DNA from: an uncultured Bacteroidales bacterium
Lineage (GTDB): Bacteria; Bacteroidota; Bacteroidia; Bacteroidales; UBA932
Direction: 5' to 3'
NCBI GenBank assembly: GCA_945983015.1
Contig: CAMFSN010000047.1
Coordinates: forward strand, 1-12,602
DNA length: 12,602 nt
Numbering within the stretch: the stretch's first letter is position 1; each line of letters starts with the position of its first letter. Shown here one piece after another: positions 6,337 through 12,602 of the stretch. The position numbers and the translations under genes were made by a program. The notes under the pieces are model-generated. The model did no database searches. It saw only the letters and a list, made by a program, of their open reading frames with translations, and was not told where the DNA came from.

Positions 6337-8052
6337 ATGCAGGATTATATGTTCCCGACTTCCGTCAAGGAGGTCCAGAGTCTGGGATGGGACTACATCG
6401 ATGTCATTTTCTTTACTGGAGATGCCTTCGTGGACCATCCCAGTTTCGGTACTGCCTGTATCAGCCGTTATCTACAGAAATTTGGCTACAGGGTGGCGGT
6501 GGTCCCTCAGCCTAACTGGAGGGATGATCTGAGGGATTTTCGGAAACTGGGTAAACCTCGCCTGTATTTCGCGGTGAATGCAGGTGCTATGGATTCGATG
6601 GTAAATCACTACACCGCACAGAAGCGTCTTCGGCACGAAGACGCTTACACGCCCGAGGGGCGTGCAGGGCAGCGCCCTGACCGTGCGGTGAGCGTCTATA
6701 CCCGGATTCTTAAGGAACTGTACCCAGACGTGCCTGTAGTGATAGGGGGAGTGGAGGCATCTCTGAGAAGACTCTGCCACTATGACTACTGGGAAGATAA
6801 ACTCCACCCTTCCATTCTGCTAAGCAGCGGGGCTGACTGGCTCTGTTACGGGATGGGAGAAAAGGCTATGCTGGAGCTTACCAGAGCCATAGAGGCCGGC
6901 AGGAACCTAAGGCAGATAGAGGAATTGCCACAATTGGCATTCTATAGAAAAGGAAGTCCGAAAAAGCAGGACGCTCTCTTTCTGCACAGTTTCGAGGAAT
7001 GTCTCAGGGATAAGAAGGCTTTCGCCCAGAATTTTCACGAGATAGAGATTCAGGCGAACAGTCTCAATGCCAGAGTCATCGTGGAGCCTTGCGAAGGGGG
7101 CTATGTCCAGGTGAATCCTCCCTATCCTCCTGCCAGTGAAAGTGAGATGGATTCTTACTGGGACCTGCCTTTCACCAAACTGCCTCATCCCCGCTACAAG
7201 GGAAAAAGGATACCGGCTTACGATATGATAAAGGACAGTATCATAACCCACAGGGGTTGTTTCGGAGGCTGTAATTTCTGTACCATCGCGGCTCATCAGG
7301 GGAAATTTATTCAGTCCAGAAGCCGTCAGAGTATAGTGGAAGAGGTAAAAAAGCTGGTGGCTATGCCTGAATTCAAGGGAAATATCTCCGATCTGGGAGC
7401 CCCTACTGCGAATATGTATAAGATGGAAGGCAGGGACAAGTCTCTCTGCTCTCTCTGTAAGAGAGCCTCCTGTCTATTCCCTCAGCCTTGTAAGAATATG
7501 AATCGTTCTCACGAAGAATTGCTAAAACTCTACCGAGAAGTGGATGCGGTGAAGGGAGTAAGGCATTCCTATGTGGGCAGCGGCATCAGATATGATCTTT
7601 TCCTTACTGAAGATGGCTTTGTGGATGAGACTTCCAAGGCTTATCTTAGGGAATTGGTCCTGAAGCATATCTCCGGTCGTCTGAAAGTGGCTCCTGAACA
7701 TACTGAGGACAAGGTGCTTTACTATATGGGCAAGCCTTCCTTCAGACTATTCGAGAGGCTTCGCCAGGAGTTCGACAAGATAATGGCTCAGGAGGGCAGA
7801 CGCAGCGGAATAGTGCCATATTTTATCTCCGCTCACCCTGGCTGTACTATGGAGGATATGAAGCGGCTTTCCCAGCATCCTTGCCTTAAGGGTATATGGA
7901 TGGAGCAGGTTCAGGACTTCACTCCAACACCTATGACTACTTCATCTGTAATGTTTTACACAGGTTTGGACCCACGCACTATGAAGACGGTTTTTGTGGA
8001 AAGACGAGCAGAAGCGAAAAAAGCACAGAAAAATTTTTTCTTTATGAAATAA
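6337..8052 (+). CDS. ygiQ: YgiQ-family (UPF0313) radical SAM protein
   Basis: The 571-residue protein is a YgiQ-type radical SAM enzyme. The N-terminal half carries family blocks such as DVIFFTGDAFVDHPSFG, PQPNW, YFAVNAGAMDSMVN, LRHEDAYTP, RPDRA, GGVEASLRR and HYDYWEDK. The radical SAM cluster motif is CxxxCxxC at C308, C312 and C315 (RGCFGGCNFCTIA), which binds a 4Fe-4S cluster to cleave S-adenosylmethionine. A second cysteine group (LCSLCKRASC and PCKNM, about residues 368-389) is also a family feature and may bind another cluster or metal. The SGIRYDL and KVAPEHTE blocks follow. The physiological reaction is not established to my knowledge. It ends at FFFMK, shorter than E. coli YgiQ (about 740 residues). 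A first Met at 6349 is an alternative start. It begins two bases after argS. Confidence 0.92.
   Translation: MQDYMFPTSVKEVQSLGWDYIDVIFFTGDAFVDHPSFGTACISRYLQKFGYRVAVVPQPNWRDDLRDFRKLGKPRLYFAVNAGAMDSMVNHYTAQKRLRHEDAYTPEGRAGQRPDRAVSVYTRILKELYPDVPVVIGGVEASLRRLCHYDYWEDKLHPSILLSSGADWLCYGMGEKAMLELTRAIEAGRNLRQIEELPQLAFYRKGSPKKQDALFLHSFEECLRDKKAFAQNFHEIEIQANSLNARVIVEPCEGGYVQVNPPYPPASESEMDSYWDLPFTKLPHPRYKGKRIPAYDMIKDSIITHRGCFGGCNFCTIAAHQGKFIQSRSRQSIVEEVKKLVAMPEFKGNISDLGAPTANMYKMEGRDKSLCSLCKRASCLFPQPCKNMNRSHEELLKLYREVDAVKGVRHSYVGSGIRYDLFLTEDGFVDETSKAYLRELVLKHISGRLKVAPEHTEDKVLYYMGKPSFRLFERLRQEFDKIMAQEGRRSGIVPYFISAHPGCTMEDMKRLSQHPCLKGIWMEQVQDFTPTPMTTSSVMFYTGLDPRTMKTVFVERRAEAKKAQKNFFFMK
6612..6690 (+). other. 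Cloverleaf-like inverted-repeat cluster (closed four-way junction) inside ygiQ
   Basis: Four perfect stems fill this stretch. The outer stem pairs CACCGCAC (6612-6619) with GTGCGGTG (6683-6690). Inside it lie three consecutive hairpins: AAGCGTCTTCG (6622-6632) with CGAAGACGCTT (6636-6646), loop GCA; CACGCCC (6648-6654) with GGGCGTG (6658-6664), loop GAG; and CAGGGC (6665-6670) with GCCCTG (6674-6679), loop AGC. Only 6 bases lie in the junction and 9 in loops, so 64 of 79 bases pair. GC is 55 of 79. The region is in frame and encodes codons 92-118 of YgiQ, whose residues (RLRHEDAYTP, RPDRA) are family-conserved, so it is not an obvious insertion. It is not a tRNA. The pairing is directly visible; whether it acts as RNA, as a DNA cruciform, or not at all is unknown. 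Confidence 0.6.
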
Positions 8053-8094
8053 TGCCTTATAATTGTACCGGATTTAAACTTCTATATATTCACT

Positions 8095-8466
8095 ATGGCA
8101 ACTGACGGAAGAAAAAGACACGTTGTTAGCTACGAAAATATGTCGGATGAAGTAGCGGCCGCTTTTGCGGAAAAATATCCGAGAGGATTTAATGATTATC
8201 TGGTGGATTTGGTAAAGTACCCGAAGCCGGACGGTTCCTTCTTTTACGCTGTGACCATTGAGATCCCCGACGGCATTTACCTGGTAAAATTAAAGGTGGA
8301 TACCGATGACGTTGAAGATCTTCAGAACTGGCTGGAAGGAGAGGATGACAGCTCCGCCGCCGCACTCACAGGTGCACCTTCCGATTCAGGAGAAGGGGAT
8401 AGCCTTCCGGATGACAATATCTCTCAGTATAGCACCGGAGATGATGGATCTGATTCCGACGAGTAG
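8095..8466 (+). CDS. Small conserved Bacteroidales protein with acidic C-terminal tail, function unknown
   Basis: This 123-residue protein has a compact N-terminal part (about 1-82) with VVSYENMSDEVAAAFAEKYP, then FFYAVTIEIPDGIYLVKLKV, and a tail (about 80-123) dominated by D, E, S and G. The N-terminal part resembles hypothetical proteins I recall from other Bacteroidales (VSYENL, EKYPKGY, KPDGTFFYAV blocks), so it is probably a real conserved family, but I cannot assign a function. No signal peptide or membrane segment is visible, so it is likely cytoplasmic. The acidic tail could mediate contact with basic partners or nucleic-acid-binding proteins; this is inference. It lies 42 bases after ygiQ and 12 bases before the ClC gene, in line with the same operon. 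A weak TATAATTG at 8058-8065 could be part of an internal promoter but is a poor match. Confidence 0.8.
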   Translation: MATDGRKRHVVSYENMSDEVAAAFAEKYPRGFNDYLVDLVKYPKPDGSFFYAVTIEIPDGIYLVKLKVDTDDVEDLQNWLEGEDDSSAAALTGAPSDSGEGDSLPDDNISQYSTGDDGSDSDE

Positions 8467-8478
8467 ATATTATTTTTT

Positions 8479-10212
8479 GTGAACAGAATTAAAGAGAATA
8501 ACAAATTGTTGATGCTGAGCCTCCTGGTGGGGCTCTGCATCGGTTTTGTGGCAGTTGTCCTGAAGGAGGGTATTCATCTGCTTCAGAATGCTCTGGAGCC
8601 CCTGATACATTCTTCATCCCTGTGGAGGATAGTCCTTCCATCTATAGGAATGCTACTTTCTCTTTTGATAGTCAGATATATAGTCAAGGATAACATAGGC
8701 CACGGAGTAACAAAGGTACTCAAGGCGATATCCCGTAACGAGTCCAGAATCAAAGCCCATAATATCTGGTCTTCCGTGTTGACTTCTATGCTCACCATAG
8801 GTTTTGGCGGCTCCGTTGGAGCCGAGGCCCCTATAGTCTATACAGGTGCCGCCATAGGCTCTAACATAGGCAGGGTGGCCAGACTCTCCTACAGAAGTAT
8901 GACAGTGTTGGTGGGTTGTGGGGCAGCCGGCGCGGTGGCTGGTATATTCAAGGCTCCATTGGCCGGAATGCTCTTTACTATGGAGATTCTCTTTTTCAAT
9001 GTCTCCCTGGCGAGCCTGACACCTTTGCTTCTCTCTACAGTTTCCGCTACTGTGGTCAGTTATATGTTCACCGGTATGGACCCTGCTTTCTCCTGCAGCC
9101 TAGAGCCTTTCGTGCTTAAGAACATCCCTTTTTACCTGCTGCTGGGAATAGGCTGTGGAATTCTTTCGCTGTATTTTACCAGAACTACCCTCAAACTCGA
9201 AGACAGATTAGCCAGGATGTCTTCTCCAGCCTTGAGATGGCTGCTTTGTGCAGTGGGTGTGGGCCTTCTGGTATATATCTTCCCTCCACTTTTCGGGGAG
9301 GGTTTCGTGGATATCTCTAATCTTCTGAACGGGGTGGGGATTATGATGGACTCGCCATTGGCATTCCTTTTTAATTCCAAATGGGGGATAGTCGTGGCAT
9401 TTGCCGCCATTATGTTCCTGAAGGTTCTCTCGATGACCTTTACAAATGCCGGTGGGGGAGTAGGCGGTACTTTTGGTCCTACCCTTTTTGTGGGAGCCAT
9501 AGCAGGTTTTGTCATTGCCCGTATTCTGAATAACTCCGTGGGAGAACTTTTCTGGAGGCTCCCAGAGCAGAATTTCGTCCTGGTAGGTATGGCAGCCCTT
9601 ATGGCTGGGGTGATGCAGGCTCCGATGACCTCCATCTTCCTTATCGCGGAGATGACCGGAGGATACGACCTTTTGCTGCCCCTCATCGCCTCCTGTACCG
9701 TTTCTTTCGGAGTTACCCGCATCTGGGAGAGGTATTCCATCTATACCAAACGAATAGCCCATAGCGGGGACCTTATGACCCACGACTCCGATCAGGCAGT
9801 GCTTACCATCCTGAAAACATCCGAACTGATCAGGGACAAGTACCCGAGACTGGATCTGGACGCTTCCCTGAAGGACATTATGCCAATTGTTTCTGAAAGT
9901 ACAGCAGCGGTTTTTCCGGTAGTGGGGAAGGATGGAATTTTTCAGGGTCTGGTCGAGATGGATGACATCCGTAAGATTATGTTCGATACCTCGAACTATG
10001 ATAGCATTCACGTCTATAATCTGATGAAACAGCCACCTGCCACGGTGGAGGAGAGTGAGAAGATATCCTCAGTTCTGGATAAGTTCGAGAAGACCGACGC
10101 CTGGCGACTGCCGGTGATGGATAAGCAGCGACACTATCTCGGCTTTATCTCCAAGTCCAGAATCCTAAGCGCATACAGAGACGCCCTGAAGAGCATCTCT
10201 GTAGAGGATTAA
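8479..10212 (+). CDS. ClC-family chloride channel/transporter with C-terminal CBS domain pair
   Basis: The 577-residue inner-membrane protein has a ClC core (about 1-420) made of many hydrophobic helices, followed by two CBS domains (about 448-575), which usually sense nucleotides. ClC landmarks are GHGVTKVLKAI (74-84, equivalent to GSGIP), GGSVGAEAPIVYTG (110-123, with gating glutamate E116), GGVGGTFGP (326-334) and EMTGGYDLLLP (391-401, with Y396 at the position of the central tyrosine). By my alignment with E. coli ClC, the selectivity-filter serine S107 is H75 and the inner proton glutamate E203 is I170. Transport of Cl- or a related anion is expected; channel or exchanger mode cannot be told. 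The start is GTG 8479, 12 bases after the previous stop. The stop TAA overlaps the tex stop on the other strand by four bases in total. Confidence 0.93.
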   Translation: MNRIKENNKLLMLSLLVGLCIGFVAVVLKEGIHLLQNALEPLIHSSSLWRIVLPSIGMLLSLLIVRYIVKDNIGHGVTKVLKAISRNESRIKAHNIWSSVLTSMLTIGFGGSVGAEAPIVYTGAAIGSNIGRVARLSYRSMTVLVGCGAAGAVAGIFKAPLAGMLFTMEILFFNVSLASLTPLLLSTVSATVVSYMFTGMDPAFSCSLEPFVLKNIPFYLLLGIGCGILSLYFTRTTLKLEDRLARMSSPALRWLLCAVGVGLLVYIFPPLFGEGFVDISNLLNGVGIMMDSPLAFLFNSKWGIVVAFAAIMFLKVLSMTFTNAGGGVGGTFGPTLFVGAIAGFVIARILNNSVGELFWRLPEQNFVLVGMAALMAGVMQAPMTSIFLIAEMTGGYDLLLPLIASCTVSFGVTRIWERYSIYTKRIAHSGDLMTHDSDQAVLTILKTSELIRDKYPRLDLDASLKDIMPIVSESTAAVFPVVGKDGIFQGLVEMDDIRKIMFDTSNYDSIHVYNLMKQPPATVEESEKISSVLDKFEKTDAWRLPVMDKQRHYLGFISKSRILSAYRDALKSISVED

Positions 10213-12323
10213 ATCAATTTTAAGGCTATCCTTTTCCTTTGAAGGTCTGTTTCCAGCACGCAAACCTTTATTTTTTCGTGCAGTTTCACTTGCCTTCCTC
10301 TCATCTGAGAGATATGAATCAGGCCATTTTCGTGCAGGCCTATGTCCACGAAGGCCCCGAAATTGGTGATGTTGCTAACTATCCCTGGCAGTTCCATTCC
10401 CACTTTCAGGTCAGAAATGTCTCTGATGCTGTCTTCGAAACTGAATCCCGAAGCCTCGCTTCTAGGGTCCAATCCGGGTTTGGCCAATTCTTTCAGAATG
10501 TCGTTAATGGTAGGAAGTCCTTTGTCTTCAGTAACATAGCGACTTGCCACTATCTGGGAACAGAGTTGCTGATTCCCCACCAGCTCCCGACTTTTCACTC
10601 CCAGGTCCGCAGCCATCCTGTCCACTATAGGGTAGGATTCCGGATGCACGGCGCTGCCATCCAGAGGATTCTCCGCCCCTCTGAGCCTCAGGAAGCCTGC
10701 ACATTGCTGATAAGCCTTAGCCCCGAGCTTCGGCACCTTCAAAAGTTCTTCCCGAGATTTGAAAGCCCCGTGCTCCTTCCTGTAATCCACTATTTTATAT
10801 GCCAATGCCTCTCCAATTCCTGCCACATAGGCCAGAAGGTAAGGCGATGCCGTATTCAGGTTCACTCCCACAGAGTTAACGCAGGCCTCCACGGTATTGT
10901 CCAGGCTTTCCTTCAGGAGTTTCTGATCCACATCGTGCTGGTATTGGCCTATTCCCAGACTCTTAGGGTCAATTTTCACCAACTCTGCCAATGGGTCCAT
11001 CAATCTTCTTCCTATGCTGACAGCGCCCCTTACCGTCACATCCTGGTCCGGCATTTCCTTTCGGGCCACTTCCGAAGCGCTGTAGATGCTGGCTCCGTCT
11101 TCACTTACGGTCCAGATTTTACAATCCTTAGGTAGAGACAGTCTTTTTAAAAAATCTACAGTCTCTCTGCTTGCAGTTCCGTTCCCTATGGCTATGGCTT
11201 GGATGCCGTATTTGTCCAGCATATCTTCCAGGGCACAGAGAGCCTTGATTTTTTCACTTTGTGGAGGGTGGGGAAAGATAATTTCATCGTGCAGCAGATT
11301 TCCGTGGGAGTCCAGGACTGCACATTTGCAGCCGTTTCTGAACCCGGGGTCAATCGCCAGGCACACTTTTTCTCCCACCGGAGCCTCCAGAAGGAGTTGT
11401 CTGAGGTTCTCGCTGAAGACCCTTATGCTCTCAGCGTCAGCTCTGGCTTTAGCCTCCTTGAGCACTTCATTGCTGATGGATGGGCTAAGCAATCTTTCGT
11501 AACTGTCTTCGCTGGCGAGTCTTAACTGCTTGGCAAGTTCCCCGCTTTGAGGCCTGCCTTGAATCTTAGAGAATTCTCTATAGACCAGTTCCTCGGTCTC
11601 AGGGAAGGGGACTAATTTAAGGCTGAACAGTCCCTCATTCGAAGCCCTTAGTATAGCCAGCAGGTTATGGGCCGGAATCTTATCCAGAGCTCTTTTGAAT
11701 CCTATGTAGGAGCGGTATTTTTCAATTTCTTCCTTGTCTTGGGCTCCTCTGGAGAGTTCCACTTCCAGCCTGGCTCTCCGGAAATTCTTCCTCAGACTTT
11801 CCCTTATGGGAGCCTGCTCGCTTAGCCTTTCCGCCACTATGTCCCTGGCTCCTGCAAGTGCAGTCTCCGTATCTTCCACCTTTTCACTCAGATAAGCCCT
11901 GGCGCTTTTCTCCGGATTCAGGGCTTTCAGATTCCAAAGGCTGTCAGCTAGTCCCTCCAGGCCCAATTCCTTGGCTACAGTGGCTCTGGTTCTTCTTTTC
12001 GGACGGTAGGGGAGATAGAGGTCTTCCAACTCTGTCGCATCAGTGCAGGACTCTATCTTTTTCTTAAGTTCCTCGTTCAGGGCCCCGGCCTTTTCTATGG
12101 TCTGCAATATCCCCGCTTTCCGTTTCTCCATATCGCTGAAGATATCCATATAGTGCCGGCACTGAGCTACCTGCTCATCGTCCATACCTCCGGTCTGTTC
12201 CTTACGGTAGCGGCTGATGAAGGGGATGGTGTTCCCATCTTCGAAAAGGCTGATGCAGTTTTCTATCTGCCAATTCTGCAGTCCCAGCCTCTGAGCTATG
12301 CTTTTGATGTAAAGATTTTTCAT
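10209..12323 (-). CDS. tex: Tex family transcription accessory protein (S1 RNA-binding)
   Basis: The 704-residue protein is Tex, a nucleic-acid-binding factor related to eukaryotic Spt6 and thought to act in transcription or RNA metabolism. Domain order is as in the family: an N-terminal helical region (about 1-310, with IPFISRYRKEQTGGMDDEQ and the DLYLPYRPKRRTRA block), a YqgF-like RNase H fold (about 319-440, starting CLAIDPGFRNGCK), the TVEACVNSVGVNLNTAS and helix-hairpin-helix segment (about 478-550, VAGIGEALAYKIVDYR and VPKLGAKAYQQCAGFLR), and a C-terminal S1 domain (about 640-704, GIVSNITNFGAFVDIGLHENGLIHIS). It is shorter than the E. coli protein (about 770) because it ends right after S1. 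Its ATG overlaps the stop of the preceding glycosyltransferase gene (ATGA), and its TAA overlaps the convergent ClC stop. Confidence 0.96.
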   Translation of the reverse strand: MKNLYIKSIAQRLGLQNWQIENCISLFEDGNTIPFISRYRKEQTGGMDDEQVAQCRHYMDIFSDMEKRKAGILQTIEKAGALNEELKKKIESCTDATELEDLYLPYRPKRRTRATVAKELGLEGLADSLWNLKALNPEKSARAYLSEKVEDTETALAGARDIVAERLSEQAPIRESLRKNFRRARLEVELSRGAQDKEEIEKYRSYIGFKRALDKIPAHNLLAILRASNEGLFSLKLVPFPETEELVYREFSKIQGRPQSGELAKQLRLASEDSYERLLSPSISNEVLKEAKARADAESIRVFSENLRQLLLEAPVGEKVCLAIDPGFRNGCKCAVLDSHGNLLHDEIIFPHPPQSEKIKALCALEDMLDKYGIQAIAIGNGTASRETVDFLKRLSLPKDCKIWTVSEDGASIYSASEVARKEMPDQDVTVRGAVSIGRRLMDPLAELVKIDPKSLGIGQYQHDVDQKLLKESLDNTVEACVNSVGVNLNTASPYLLAYVAGIGEALAYKIVDYRKEHGAFKSREELLKVPKLGAKAYQQCAGFLRLRGAENPLDGSAVHPESYPIVDRMAADLGVKSRELVGNQQLCSQIVASRYVTEDKGLPTINDILKELAKPGLDPRSEASGFSFEDSIRDISDLKVGMELPGIVSNITNFGAFVDIGLHENGLIHISQMRGRQVKLHEKIKVCVLETDLQRKRIALKLI

Positions 12324-12602
12324 AATTTCCTGAATCTCAGGCCAATTACTCTCCAGAATGCCTCTCCGAAGATAGAGCCTGACATCTTTGAACTTCCGGC
12401 TTTGCGATTAACGAAGATTACCGGAACCTCAGCTACTTTGAAGCCCTTTCGAAGGGCAGTATATTTCATCTCGATCTGGAAGCCGTATCCTTTCATCTTC
12501 ACGGCATTCAAATCTATTCCTTCCAGGACTTTTCTCGAATAGCACATAAAGCCTGCGGTGAAGTCCCGCACCTTCTTTCTCAGCACAGTCCGCACATAGA
12601 CC
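12320..12602 (-). CDS. Family 2 glycosyltransferase, polyprenol-phosphate mannosyltransferase-like, C-terminal part (5' end outside window)
   Basis: Only the last 94 codons are present; the frame stays open to the right edge, so the start lies beyond it. The sequence VRDFTAGFMCYSRKVLEGID followed by KGYGFQIEMKYTA, VAEVPVIFVNRKAGSSKM and SIFGEAFWRVIGLR matches the C-terminal third of DPM1-like GT2 enzymes, which transfer mannose or a related sugar from a nucleotide sugar to a polyprenol-phosphate lipid at the inner face of the membrane. The catalytic DxD motif would lie outside the window. The protein ends soon after the GT2 core (FRKL), without an added membrane domain. Its TGA overlaps the tex ATG in ATGA, so the two are probably translationally coupled. 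Confidence 0.86.
   Translation of the reverse strand, partial: VYVRTVLRKKVRDFTAGFMCYSRKVLEGIDLNAVKMKGYGFQIEMKYTALRKGFKVAEVPVIFVNRKAGSSKMSGSIFGEAFWRVIGLRFRKL

Noticed and set aside
6382..6443. 9-bp arms CTGGGATGG and CCATCCCAG in the 5' part of ygiQ.
   Set aside because: The 44-nt loop makes such a pairing expected a few times by chance.
6612..6690. The cloverleaf could be a tRNA gene.
   Set aside because: All three loops are 3 nt. There is no 7-nt anticodon loop, no TTC-type T-loop sequence and no CCA end, and the region lies in frame in a conserved protein.
7448..7466. 7-bp hairpin with 5-nt loop in the second cysteine cluster of ygiQ.
   Set aside because: Several stems of this length are expected by chance; it lies in a CT-rich codon run.
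8031..8040. Slippery heptamer A AAT TTT near the end of ygiQ that could cause a -1 frameshift.
   Set aside because: The shifted frame adds only about two dozen residues, overlaps the next gene, does not resemble a YgiQ tail, and no stimulating structure follows.
8058..8065. TATAATTG as an internal promoter for the small protein and ClC.
   Set aside because: It misses one base of the TAnnTTTG core and has no -33 TTTG; too weak to list as a feature.
8808..8824. Perfect 7-bp hairpin with a GTT loop in the ClC GGSVGAEAP region.
   Set aside because: About one such hairpin is expected by chance in a window this size, and nothing adjacent adds to it.
9208..10011. Minus-strand open frame of 267 codons opposite the ClC gene.
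   Set aside because: It is a shadow of the ClC membrane core and CBS domains; no family resemblance is seen.
10197..10206. CTCT-GT-AGAG as a terminator hairpin after the ClC gene.
   Set aside because: The stem is 4 bp with a 2-nt loop and has no U-run.
10239..11135. Plus-strand open frame of 298 codons opposite tex.
   Set aside because: It is antisense to the conserved HhH and S1 part of tex, with H, Q and S-rich composition and no recognisable motif.
1..12602. Defence island, mobile element, CRISPR array or toxin-antitoxin system.
   Set aside because: All genes are recognisable housekeeping or conserved types, there are no terminal repeats or integrase-like proteins, and no repeat-spacer pattern is seen.

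Overview
The window reads as a gene-dense chromosomal segment of a Bacteroidota bacterium, most likely order Bacteroidales. The reasons are a primary sigma factor of only 286 residues without region 1.1, an HtrA protease gene directly in front of it, Bacteroidales-type ClC, YgiQ, Tex and beta-clamp proteins, an absence of clear Shine-Dalgarno sequences, and TAnnTTTG-like -7 elements upstream of dnaN. No genus can be fixed from this sequence alone.

Layout. Positions 1-2237 are a leftward unit: dnaN (sliding clamp), then a DEDDh exonuclease with a DUF3820-like tail, then the start of a GH3-superfamily gene that runs off the left edge. A 120-bp divergent promoter region (2238-2357) separates it from a rightward unit of six tightly packed genes: htrA (periplasmic protease), rpoD (housekeeping sigma factor), argS, a YgiQ-type radical SAM protein, a small acidic-tailed conserved protein, and a ClC chloride transporter with CBS domains. 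The ClC stop codon overlaps the stop codon of tex, which comes from the right together with the tail of a family-2 glycosyltransferase (polyprenol-phosphate mannosyltransferase-like); those two genes overlap by ATGA. No stretch above 300 bases lacks a gene.

How the genes work together. The left unit joins the replication clamp to a probable proofreading or repair nuclease. The right unit mixes envelope quality control (htrA), transcription (rpoD), translation (argS) and ion transport (ClC), as is common for housekeeping operons in this phylum. No CRISPR array, transposon, prophage, toxin-antitoxin pair, tRNA or rRNA was seen.

The gene content is ordinary. The most unusual signal lies inside a coding region. 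Between 6612 and 6690, within the YgiQ gene, 64 of 79 bases fall into four perfect stems (8, 11, 7 and 6 bp) arranged as a closed four-way junction with three 3-nt loops, at 70% GC, while the encoded peptide still matches the conserved YgiQ family sequence. Two further strong hairpins lie in the first 145 bases of argS. Their function is unknown; they are the items most worth checking.
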